Part shown: piece after piece, positions 1 to 6,077 of the stretch
Numbering within the stretch: the stretch's first letter is position 1
Layout: every line of letters starts with the position of its first letter
Assembly (NCBI RefSeq): GCF_016919165.1
Contig: NZ_JAFFPS010000073.1
Span: 1-8,329 of the forward strand
DNA from: Leptospira chreensis
GTDB lineage: Bacteria; Spirochaetota; Leptospiria; Leptospirales; Leptospiraceae
Direction: 5' to 3'
DNA length: 8,329 nucleotides
Notes under the pieces: generated by a model
Database searches by the model: none
The model's input: the letters and a program-made list of their open reading frames with translations, nothing else
What the model was told of the DNA's origin: nothing
Program-made: the position numbers and the translations under genes

Positions 1-191
1 TCTCTGACCATTCCTTCCACGTCTTTTGTGGACATGATGATAGATTCATCTGCAATTTGAAATCCAATGGAAGTGGGATTCATATCCGCAACCACTGTAT
101 GCAGCCGCATCGTCTTTGCCGTCTGGATGATGGGAACTTGTAACAACCCTCCTCCAATGATGAGGATTGTTTTGCCTTCTACGGATTTCAA
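1..191 (-). CDS. ATP-grasp-type protein, N-terminal part (truncated by window edge)
   Basis: About 63 N-terminal residues are visible; the gene continues past the left edge. The protein opens with a beta strand and a glycine-rich turn (TILIIGGGLLQVPII), then a second strand ending in an acidic residue (LHTVVADMNP), then IADESIIMSTKDVEGMV. This is the pre-ATP-grasp (Rossmann-like) fold seen in carbamoyl-phosphate-synthase-like and PurK/PurT-like ligases. The catalytic ATP-grasp domain is outside the window, so the substrate cannot be named. I place the start at a TTG (189-191) because a purine-rich stretch (GGCGGAGAG) lies about 10 bases upstream, and no ATG or GTG was seen in frame just ahead of it. 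The TTG overlaps the mnmA stop as TTGA, which implies translational coupling and co-transcription with mnmA. The family is likely; the exact function is unknown. Confidence 0.7.
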   Translation of the reverse strand, partial: MKSVEGKTILIIGGGLLQVPIIQTAKTMRLHTVVADMNPTSIGFQIADESIIMSTKDVEGMVR

Positions 192-1360
192 ATGGTAACG
201 CTCTCCGCCTCTAAAACCGTAATTTTTTTTACCTTTCTTGTGATGGATCCTTTTTGAATGATTCCACCTGCGAATAAATAATCACCATTTGCGGGATAAA
301 ACGTGGCCGATTGTCCAGGAGTGACACTTTTTACATCTTCTAAAAATTCTACTTTCCAAGTGTTCCCAAGAGAAGTCACCAAACAATGAACAGGTGCACT
401 TCTGTAACGAATTTGAACTTTCATTTCTTTAGTTTCACCCACTTCCATTGGCGCGAGTGCTTGGTAGGTGATCTCTTCTAAAACGAAAGATTCGGATACT
501 GTTTCTTCTTCTTCGCCGAGTATCACAGTTCCATCATCTTCAATGGAAAGAACATAGAGGGGATTTTTCCAAGCGATCCCAAGACCTTTTCTTTGTCCTA
601 TGGTAAATCCTTCTTTGCCTTGGTGTTTGCCAATGATTTGGCCGGAAGCTAATTTAAAAAATCCAGGAGTGAACTCCATCCCCTTTTTTTTCAGGAATGA
701 CCTGTAATCATTTTCAGGAATAAAACAAATTTCTTGGGATTCTGGTTTTTCAGCAACAGGTAGGCCCATACGTTTTGCAATTTCACGAACTTCTGCTTTG
801 TCCATCTCTCCCAAAGGGAAAACGGTATTTTTAATATTTTCTTGGGACAATCCGTACAAATAGTACGTTTGATTTTTTTTCATGTCCACGGCATTACGAA
901 TGGCGAAACGACCATCCACTTCCGCAACACGAGCATAATGACCCGTTGCAATCTTTTCTATACCTAAAGTTTTGGCTTGTTCGAAAAGAGCACCAAACTT
1001 CACGAAGGTGTTACACTCCACACAAGGGTTTGGTGTCCTTCCATCTTTATAATCATTAATAAAACGATCGATCACTCGCTCTCCAAAAACCTTTTCCATT
1101 TTGATTACATAAAACGGAATGTTTAAGGAAAGACCAACATCCCTGGCATCCCGGATATCTTCCGGAGAACAACAGGATTTTTTAGTGGTATCACATGCGG
1201 GAGCTTCATATTCCCAAGTACGTAGGTTCACACCGATCACATCGTAGCCGGCTTCCATCAGAAGTCCTGCGGCCACTGCGCTATCTACCCCACCACTCAT
1301 CGCCACTATGATTTTTTCTTTTTCTTTCACCTTAGTTTTTGGTGTGAACAATTCCCACAC
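188..1360 (-). CDS. mnmA: tRNA-specific 2-thiouridylase MnmA
   Basis: MnmA adenylates U34 in the wobble position of tRNA(Lys/Glu/Gln) and replaces the C2 oxygen with sulfur from a persulfide relay; it acts in the cytoplasm. The N-terminal ATP-pyrophosphatase domain shows the PP-loop SGGVDS (residues 22-27). Other family marks are CCSPEDIRDAR (63-73), TPNPCVECN (109-117) with the catalytic cysteine at 116, ATGHYARV (138-145), and SQEICFIPENDY (208-219) with the partner cysteine at 212. GFTIGQRKGLGIAWKNPLYV (251-270) and a C-terminal beta-barrel region follow. At 390 residues the length is slightly above the usual 360-380. The 1360 start is a GTG. A GTG at 1330 (residue 11), one base after the stop of the upstream lipoprotein gene, would remove the 29-base overlap and give a more typical N-terminus, but neither start has a convincing ribosome site. 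The downstream gene overlaps the stop codon. Identity is secure; the start is not. Confidence 0.96.
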   Translation of the reverse strand: MWELFTPKTKVKEKEKIIVAMSGGVDSAVAAGLLMEAGYDVIGVNLRTWEYEAPACDTTKKSCCSPEDIRDARDVGLSLNIPFYVIKMEKVFGERVIDRFINDYKDGRTPNPCVECNTFVKFGALFEQAKTLGIEKIATGHYARVAEVDGRFAIRNAVDMKKNQTYYLYGLSQENIKNTVFPLGEMDKAEVREIAKRMGLPVAEKPESQEICFIPENDYRSFLKKKGMEFTPGFFKLASGQIIGKHQGKEGFTIGQRKGLGIAWKNPLYVLSIEDDGTVILGEEEETVSESFVLEEITYQALAPMEVGETKEMKVQIRYRSAPVHCLVTSLGNTWKVEFLEDVKSVTPGQSATFYPANGDYLFAGGIIQKGSITRKVKKITVLEAESVTI

Positions 1361-2213
1361 GCCCCCGAGAGAAGTCCCAGAACAAGGGACGAGTCCGGAG
1401 AATGTCTAAACCGATCACCCAAACCTCTTCCCTATCCTTGTCCCCCGGCAAATGGAAATTCTCAAGTGAAATTCCTGTGAGGAACTGGACTTGTCTATAT
1501 TCTTCGCGAATTCCCGATTTGGCCACTAAATACAAAATGGAAGTGGATTCCTTATGGATTGCTGTTTGGATCTTGTTTCCTGCGAGGAATACCTTCTTTT
1601 CGCCCAAAAACCGGTCACTGGGGGCACTCGGTAGTAGGTTTAAGGAAGATCCTGTGTCGAGGAGGCCAAAAGAGGTATGACCTTCTGGATATTCGAATTG
1701 TACATAGTAATGATCCCCTTTCTTCTTTGTGTTCAGAAGTTTTAGATCTGTAGATAGATAGGCATCTGGGTGTTCGCAAAAAGGAGAATCTTCGGGAAAA
1801 CGTTTTAACTCCTCACCATACCAGAAGATACAACTTCCAGAAAAAAAATCCAAACCGATGAGTCCGGGAATGGATTCCGGTAGGATTCCTTTTCTCTGAT
1901 TGAGAGTAAACGGATAACCACCCAAACGGAAATCCGAACTTACTTCCGGACCCATCGATTCATAAAAACTCACATCCGATCCCGTATCCCATAAAAAGGA
2001 AAAAGTTCTTTCTTGGGACTCAATCCCGGTAATTAGGAGATGGCTTCCTTCGTCCAGAACGGAAATACGGGTATGGGGTGGAAGGATTTTGTTTGTGGGA
2101 AACTGGTATAAAACAGGAGTTTGGTGGGAACGTATCGGGCCTGGAATACAAGCCCCGAAAGAGAATAAAAAAAGGATTACACTAACTTTTTGATACAACG
2201 AGAGTTTTGGCAT
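1332..2213 (-). CDS. Putative lipoprotein with two aspartic-protease-like lobes
   Basis: Starting at the ATG at 2213 gives 293 residues: a basic N-terminus (MPKLSLYQK), a hydrophobic stretch, and a lipobox FGAC with Cys22. The Phe at -3 fits the looser spirochaete lipobox. The mature part shows two similar halves. Lobe 1 has FLWDTGSDVSFY (DTGS 76-79) followed by PGLIGLDFF (IGLD 119-122). Lobe 2 has FGLLDTGSSLNLLP (DTGS 186-189) followed by VWVIGLDILR (IGLD 267-270) and FWDFSRGRVGI. DTGS plus a downstream hydrophobic-Gly-hydrophobic-Asp segment is the active-site pattern of retropepsin/pepsin-type aspartic proteases. Having both aspartates in one chain suggests a complete bilobal enzyme rather than a half-site dimer. 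Substrate and activity are unknown; it should be anchored to a membrane facing the periplasm or the surface. A TTG at 2234 would add seven residues ahead of the signal and is less likely. The 5' end overlaps the preceding small gene by 37 bases, and the 3' end runs up to or into mnmA. Confidence 0.82.
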   Translation of the reverse strand: MPKLSLYQKVSVILFLFSFGACIPGPIRSHQTPVLYQFPTNKILPPHTRISVLDEGSHLLITGIESQERTFSFLWDTGSDVSFYESMGPEVSSDFRLGGYPFTLNQRKGILPESIPGLIGLDFFSGSCIFWYGEELKRFPEDSPFCEHPDAYLSTDLKLLNTKKKGDHYYVQFEYPEGHTSFGLLDTGSSLNLLPSAPSDRFLGEKKVFLAGNKIQTAIHKESTSILYLVAKSGIREEYRQVQFLTGISLENFHLPGDKDREEVWVIGLDILRTRPLFWDFSRGRVGIVHTKN

Positions 2214-2404
2214 CTTGTATAATCTACAATACAATCCCGATATTCGATCCCCGTATTTTCGTCCTTAGTCTTGTATTCGATGAAACAAGAGTATGGTTGG
2301 AAATCATACGAAGAAAGACCCAAAGCACGATTGCGAATGGATTCGTATACATCGGAGGAAACCGATGGAGAGAGATCGTTGAGTAGGTATGCCGGCTCTG
2401 CCAT
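2177..2404 (-). CDS. Small hypothetical protein with four cysteines (75 aa)
   Basis: I do not recognise this protein. It fills the gap between the diguanylate cyclase and the lipoprotein gene on the same strand, beginning with an ATG 22 bases after the cyclase stop, behind a purine-rich GGGTAGAG. Codon choice looks like that of its neighbours (GAA, TCT/TCC, ATC, TAC and AAG are frequent). The composition is ordinary soluble protein: acidic and Tyr-rich in the middle, ending with KKLV. Cysteines sit at 40, 58, 65 and 70, the last three in a C-x6-C-x4-C arrangement. There is no signal peptide or membrane segment. The last 37 bases overlap the start of the lipoprotein gene in another frame. Reading context and codon use favour a real gene, probably translationally coupled to its neighbours. 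The function is unknown; metal binding or disulfides are only possibilities. Confidence 0.6.
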   Translation of the reverse strand: MAEPAYLLNDLSPSVSSDVYESIRNRALGLSSYDFQPYSCFIEYKTKDENTGIEYRDCIVDYTRCQNSRCIKKLV

Positions 2405-2426
2405 ACTCTACCCATCGGCAAATTTC

Positions 2427-3488
2427 CTAATCTTTATAACAAATTGTGCGATTTCTGCCAGAATGTTTTGCCTGGTAGAGTGCTTTATCAGCCCTTTCAA
2501 TCAAATCTTTATTACTCCTGTCCGTGGTGCGGAAACTAGAAACACCCACAGACAAAGTGACCTTAAGGTCGGTTCCATCATTGGGGTTTTTGACCACCAT
2601 GGATTCCACCGCTTTCCGAATCTCCTCTCCCTTGAGCATCGCCTCTTCTTCCGTAGCCCCAGGCATCACAAGACAGAACTCTTCCCCACCGTAACGTGCA
2701 GGGATATGGTGCCTTTGGCCAGCATTGATCACTTGTTTTGCGACCTCAATGAGAACCACGTCTCCCGCTTGGTGGCCATAGGTATCATTAAAATTTTTGA
2801 AATGATCCACGTCTGTAAAAAGCAAACAAAGTTTGGTTCCTTTTTTACGGCAACGATCCATTTCTTCTTTGAGTTTGGTTTGGAAGTAGTGATGGATTTT
2901 TAAACCCGTCATCATATCCACAGTTGCCAATTCATACAAACGCGCGTTATCTACAGCGATCCCGGCTAAGTTGGCAAGGGTGGTCATAAATTCTTTTTCA
3001 TCTTCCGAAAATTCTTCGGAAGTCATCTTGTCCCCAAGAACGAGAAGTCCATTCACCTTCCCCTTGGCATTGAGAGGAACGAGGATCTCGGCTCCCATCT
3101 TACGAAGATACGTAATGTCTGGGATGGACTTCAAAGTATCCATTAGTAGGATTTGGTCCATAGTAATGGCTTTGGGTTTTTCTTCAAAATAATGAATGAG
3201 AGGACTATCGATTTTGACTTCGTAGTTCTGTTCTTCTGTGCTGAGTTCAAATCCTTTGATGGACTGGGGTTCTAACTTAAATAAGCCCAAGTCAATTTCT
3301 GGCTCCAAGTACATCGCGGCGTGCAGAGTCTGCAACTGCGCCAAACAGATGTTAAGGATTGCATCAATTAGATACTTATAGTCTAGCGTGGAATTCAGTG
3401 CACGAGAGATTTCCAGTAGTTGTTTTTGGTCGTAGATTTTTTTTTCGTAATGCTCAAAAACGATATCAGTGTTTTCTTTAAAAGACAA
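2427..3488 (-). CDS. GAF-GGDEF diguanylate cyclase
   Basis: This protein is predicted to make cyclic di-GMP from two GTP. A short N-terminal helical stretch (DQKQLLEISRALNSTLDYKY) leads into a GAF sensor domain at about residues 38-187, including MGAEILVPLNAKGKVNGLLVLG, which ends in the usual GIAVDNARLYELA linker helix. The GGDEF domain follows, with DMMTGLKIHHYF (191-202), FTDVDHFKNFNDTYGH (224-239; metal-binding Asp226, substrate Asn233 region), active-site RYGGEEF (265-271) and LSVGVSS (312-318). Where an inhibitory RxxD site would sit, the residues are QRHH (258-261), so product inhibition through the I-site is not expected. No membrane segment is present, so the protein should be cytoplasmic. 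The start is TTG at 3488: the in-frame stop upstream leaves no other start, and GGCGG lies about 6 bases before it. It appears to be the first gene of the leftward cluster. The ligand of the GAF domain cannot be read from the sequence. Confidence 0.93.
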   Translation of the reverse strand: MSFKENTDIVFEHYEKKIYDQKQLLEISRALNSTLDYKYLIDAILNICLAQLQTLHAAMYLEPEIDLGLFKLEPQSIKGFELSTEEQNYEVKIDSPLIHYFEEKPKAITMDQILLMDTLKSIPDITYLRKMGAEILVPLNAKGKVNGLLVLGDKMTSEEFSEDEKEFMTTLANLAGIAVDNARLYELATVDMMTGLKIHHYFQTKLKEEMDRCRKKGTKLCLLFTDVDHFKNFNDTYGHQAGDVVLIEVAKQVINAGQRHHIPARYGGEEFCLVMPGATEEEAMLKGEEIRKAVESMVVKNPNDGTDLKVTLSVGVSSFRTTDRSNKDLIERADKALYQAKHSGRNRTICYKD

Positions 3489-3617
3489 AACGCACCGCCA
3501 GAATTCTGTATAAGATAGGAATCATTCGTCCTTTTTGACTACTGTAAAGTAAGATTTTGGCGGAAACCGATAAATTTATGATCCAAGGAAAATAGAGAAG
3601 TTTTAATAATGTTTGCG

Positions 3618-3645
3618 TTGACAATTTACCAATCTTTAAAATAAT
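3618..3645 (+). promoter_or_regulatory. Sigma70-type promoter for initiator tRNA
   Basis: A perfect -35 hexamer TTGACA (3618-3623) is followed 16 bases later by AATAAT (3640-3645), a five-of-six match to the -10 consensus. Transcription would start near 3652, only a few bases before the mature 5' end of the tRNA at 3656, as is common for single tRNA genes. The flanking sequence is AT-rich. Confidence 0.75.
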
Positions 3646-3653
3646 GGTTTTAT

Positions 3654-3728
<75 letters not shown>

Positions 3729-3734
3729 CCGTTA

Positions 3735-4526
3735 TTATCCTTTCCCCAATTCCTTACTTCTCTCCGTCGCTCGTTTGATTGCATCTCTTACGGCGGTTGA
3801 GAATCCTCCCCTTTCTAAAGCATCCAGTCCATGAATGGTCGTACCGCCAGGAGAAGTCACCCAATTGCGTACTTCCATAGGGTGGAGACTGGCATCTTCG
3901 TTACGCAAAGAGCGAAAATAAACCAGTGTGCCCTCGATGGTTTCCATTGCCAAAGACAAAGACTCTTCGTAACTGAGTCCTTCTTGCAAACCACCTTCTG
4001 CCATTGCCTGTAAAAAGGTTAATACATAAGCCGGTCCCGAACCAGAAAGCCCAGTCACAGCATCCATCAAAGATTCTTTTGCAATTCGAATGGTAGATCC
4101 CATTCCATAAAACAATCGTTCTACGCTCGGTGCCACTGGGTCTTCACAAAAGTACGCCATGGCTCCTCGTTCAGAAACAAGAGGTAAGTTTGGCATCACT
4201 CGCACCACTTCAGATCCTTTGGGAGCAGATTCTGAAAGGTTAGCAAAAGAAATACCGGCAGCAATGGAAACAAAGGTAGAAGGTTTCGAAAATTCTTTTA
4301 AGACAGGAAGCACAAGGTTTGGTTTTACTGCGATCACAATGACTTCCGACTCTTTACTGATGGCATCCAGTGTGCCAACAAGAGTCACACCCGGAACCGG
4401 AGATTCACTGATGTTCGGATCAAACCCATACACCTTAGTTCCCTTTTTCACAAGAGCAGTCGCAATCGCCGCTCCCATCTTTCCAAGACCCACGACCCCT
4501 ACTCTTTCAAATGGATTCCTTTGCAT
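3735..4526 (-). CDS. proC: Pyrroline-5-carboxylate reductase ProC
   Basis: ProC catalyses the last step of proline biosynthesis, reducing 1-pyrroline-5-carboxylate with NAD(P)H in the cytoplasm. Starting at ATG 4526, the protein has 263 residues, the usual family size. It shows the Rossmann nucleotide loop VGVVGLGKMG (9-18), IAVKPN (65-70), VVRVMPNLP (107-115), the C-terminal dimer and substrate region GLSGSGPAYV (159-168) and the signature VTSPGGTT (223-230), followed by LERGGF (237-242). The ATG at 4526 is preceded by GAGAGGGACT, a good ribosome site; a TTG at 4556 would give ten extra residues but lacks such support and deepens the overlap. With the ATG start it overlaps the yggS-family stop by 20 bases, so the two are translationally coupled. 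It is the last gene of its operon, and its stop nearly touches the convergent tRNA gene with no visible terminator hairpin. Confidence 0.96.
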   Translation of the reverse strand: MQRNPFERVGVVGLGKMGAAIATALVKKGTKVYGFDPNISESPVPGVTLVGTLDAISKESEVIVIAVKPNLVLPVLKEFSKPSTFVSIAAGISFANLSESAPKGSEVVRVMPNLPLVSERGAMAYFCEDPVAPSVERLFYGMGSTIRIAKESLMDAVTGLSGSGPAYVLTFLQAMAEGGLQEGLSYEESLSLAMETIEGTLVYFRSLRNEDASLHPMEVRNWVTSPGGTTIHGLDALERGGFSTAVRDAIKRATERSKELGKG

Positions 4527-5205
4527 AGTCCCTCTCTCCAAAAATCTTGGATCCAACTCGTAAATAGTCAGACCCTAACTCGGCAGCGATTTCATAATCG
4601 CCGCTCATTCCCATAGATAATTTTTTACCGGGAAAATAAGTATCACGTAGTTCTGCGAGAAGCGAAAACACTTCTCTTGTTTCCGACAAATTACCGCTAG
4701 ACGGGCCCATACCCATAAACCCCTCCCAAATACAAAACTCATTTTGGTAACTCGCGAGAGTTTCTTTCATAGTACGAAGGGTTTCAAAACCCATTCCATG
4801 TTTGGTATTTTCTTCGGTGAGATTGGTTTGTAAAAAATAATGAATGAGTGTTTTTTCTTTTTCGGCTCGTTTGAGAAGTTCCTTCAAGGAAGAGATACTT
4901 CCTACACCGTGTGTATGAGAAAATATTCCAAATAACTTACGTAAGGTTCCCGACTGAACCGGACCAATATGATGTAACTTGACCGAGGTGGCGGATTCAG
5001 GAAACTCTTCTCGTAGTTTTGTGAATTTAGTAATGGCTTCTGGAATGTAATTTTCCCCAAACTCACGAATTCCCTGCAAATAAGCCTCTTTTACCACTTC
5101 ATAAGGTTTGGTTTTGGAAACAGCAATCACCACCGGCGATCTGTTGGGATACAAATCCTTTAGTGAGTTTTGAATGGAGAGATAGGTCGAACCGTAATCG
5201 GACAC
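4507..5205 (-). CDS. yggS: PLP homeostasis protein, YggS/PLPBP family
   Basis: This family binds pyridoxal 5'-phosphate in a single-domain alanine-racemase-like TIM barrel and helps keep PLP and amino-acid/keto-acid pools balanced; it has no accepted catalytic reaction. The 232 residues match the family length. Visible marks are IAVSKTKP (27-34) with the PLP-linking Lys31, GIREFGENYIPEA (45-57), HHIGPVQSG (78-86), GMGF (137-140), GFMGMGP (162-168), and LSMGMSGDYEIA (197-208) followed by YLRVGSKIFGER (214-225), which holds the phosphate-binding residues. The HHIGPVQSGTLRK stretch departs from the common HFIGxLQxNK form. The start is a GTG two bases after the stop of the upstream membrane protein, without a strong ribosome site, which suggests coupled translation. 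Adjacency to proC is a well-known conserved neighbourhood and supports the assignment. Confidence 0.94.
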   Translation of the reverse strand: MSDYGSTYLSIQNSLKDLYPNRSPVVIAVSKTKPYEVVKEAYLQGIREFGENYIPEAITKFTKLREEFPESATSVKLHHIGPVQSGTLRKLFGIFSHTHGVGSISSLKELLKRAEKEKTLIHYFLQTNLTEENTKHGMGFETLRTMKETLASYQNEFCIWEGFMGMGPSSGNLSETREVFSLLAELRDTYFPGKKLSMGMSGDYEIAAELGSDYLRVGSKIFGERDYAKESI

Positions 5206-5207
5206 GA

Positions 5208-6008
5208 TTACTTAGCTAACGCTTTTTCTAAAGACTCAATGCGTCGTTCGATCTCCACAAAGCGTTTTTCATTTCGATCTGTTTGCGTAGAAAGTTTTTG
5301 TTCCACGTTTCGCATCCGAACCGCTAAGGAAGAGGATTCCGGTTCCTCATAATTGTTTTTTTGCGACTTTTGGGAATAGGATGATTTTTTGGATTTGGTT
5401 CCTTGTCTTTTTTCCGACATAGAACTATATTTTTTGGAACGAGTGGATACAGACTTAGAAGATTTAGAAGATTTAGAATCTGATTTTTTTGTCAGTTTAG
5501 TAGGCTCTTTAGTATCAACTTTCGGTTGTTTGGTGGTAGTTGTGGGTTCCACTGCTTCGGAAATCGTATCTTCTACTTTGGAAGTTTTCTTTGTTTTTTT
5601 AGTTTCTTCTTTGGGGGAAAAAGATTCTTCCACTTGGTCTAACTTTTCTTGCAAACGAGAGGACGGGTCTTGTTTTTCTTTTGATTTGGTTGAAGCGGCC
5701 ACAGAAACAGAACGGGGACGCCCTGACTCTGGTTCCATATCCTCTAAACTAGGCAATTCGGGAAGTTTGGAACGATCCTCGCTTGCGGTATTGGAGTCCC
5801 TACCTGAAAAATCTTCCTTAGGTGCAGGGATGCCTGCCGGTTCTCTTTCAATTTCCCGGTCCACTACCTCCATATCTTTGTTTTTTCCGATGGTTTGTAG
5901 CTTTTGGTAAATTTCGTTTCTATAGATAAATGCAAAAATGAACGATGAAAGAAGTAGGACCACTAGAATGGCAGTTGTGAGTATTTTCAAATTGTCGCGG
6001 CGGCCCAT
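5208..6008 (-). CDS. Membrane-anchored Lys/Ser/Thr-rich protein with C-terminal coiled coil
   Basis: I do not recognise a named family. The 266-residue protein starts with MGRRDNLK, then one hydrophobic helix (about residues 9-29), giving an N-in, C-out anchor by the positive-inside rule. Residues about 45-225 are low complexity, rich in Lys, Ser, Thr, Glu and Pro, with SSK repeats (178-187) and no expected fold. The last 40 residues (LAVRMRNVEQKL to SLEKALAK) form a heptad pattern with Leu228, Met232, Val235, Leu239, Ile253, Ile257, Leu260 and Leu264, consistent with a coiled coil. The ATG at 6008 has AAAGGAAAGGA about 10 bases upstream. It appears to be the first gene of an operon with the yggS-family gene (2-base gap) and proC. 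A role as an envelope tether or scaffold is a guess only. The opposite-strand open frame over this region is a shadow of the repetitive codons. Confidence 0.85.
   Translation of the reverse strand: MGRRDNLKILTTAILVVLLLSSFIFAFIYRNEIYQKLQTIGKNKDMEVVDREIEREPAGIPAPKEDFSGRDSNTASEDRSKLPELPSLEDMEPESGRPRSVSVAASTKSKEKQDPSSRLQEKLDQVEESFSPKEETKKTKKTSKVEDTISEAVEPTTTTKQPKVDTKEPTKLTKKSDSKSSKSSKSVSTRSKKYSSMSEKRQGTKSKKSSYSQKSQKNNYEEPESSSLAVRMRNVEQKLSTQTDRNEKRFVEIERRIESLEKALAK
5452..5478. repeat. Three tandem 9-bp units in a coding region
   Basis: The plus strand reads GACTTAGAA, GATTTAGAA, GATTTAGAA back to back. On the coding (minus) strand this encodes repeated Ser-Ser-Lys. The unit length is a multiple of three, so gain or loss of units would change the length of the disordered linker of the membrane-anchored protein without shifting the frame. 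Confidence 0.8.
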
Positions 6009-6077
6009 GACGTGCGGATTCCTTTCCTTTGATAGAAATAGAGTACACGTTTTTGGTCTTTCGAAAAGTGAGAAATC
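6009..6077. promoter_or_regulatory. Divergent intergenic spacer between two operons
   Basis: This 69-bp spacer separates the minus-strand membrane protein/yggS/proC operon from the plus-strand flaA-like/waaA/nadE operon, so it probably carries both promoters or overlapping parts of them. Ribosome-site-like purine runs lie at each end. I could not pick a convincing -35/-10 pair in either direction: a TTGATA at 6029-6034 has no good -10 partner. No sigma28-like motif was visible ahead of the flagellar-type gene. Confidence 0.45.

Noticed and set aside
1402..1753. Two overlapping plus-strand open frames
   Set aside because: They are antisense to the second lobe of the lipoprotein; no ribosome site or domain supports them.
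2271..2903. 210-codon plus-strand open frame
   Set aside because: It lies antisense to the GGDEF domain and the small gene, has no protein-like domain, and the minus-strand motifs (RYGGEEF and others) are unambiguous.
3538..3556. Short hairpin TACT-GTAA-AGTA as a terminator
   Set aside because: The stem is only four pairs, with no following T-run, so chance is more likely.
3489..3617. Minus-strand promoter for the cyclase operon
   Set aside because: A TTATAC-like -10 near 3510 exists, but no -35 at acceptable spacing was found, so no position is claimed.
4159..4563. 134-codon plus-strand open frame
   Set aside because: It is antisense to the proC Rossmann domain and has no recognisable features.
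5389..5910. 173-codon plus-strand open frame rich in Val, Leu, Ser and Asp
   Set aside because: It is a shadow of the low-complexity Lys/Ser/Thr codons on the minus strand; the minus reading has a proper anchor helix, coiled coil and ribosome site.
6010..6050. ACGTG ... CACGT inverted repeat in the divergent spacer as an operator
   Set aside because: It is five bases per arm with 31 bases between; expected by chance and not symmetrical around a promoter.
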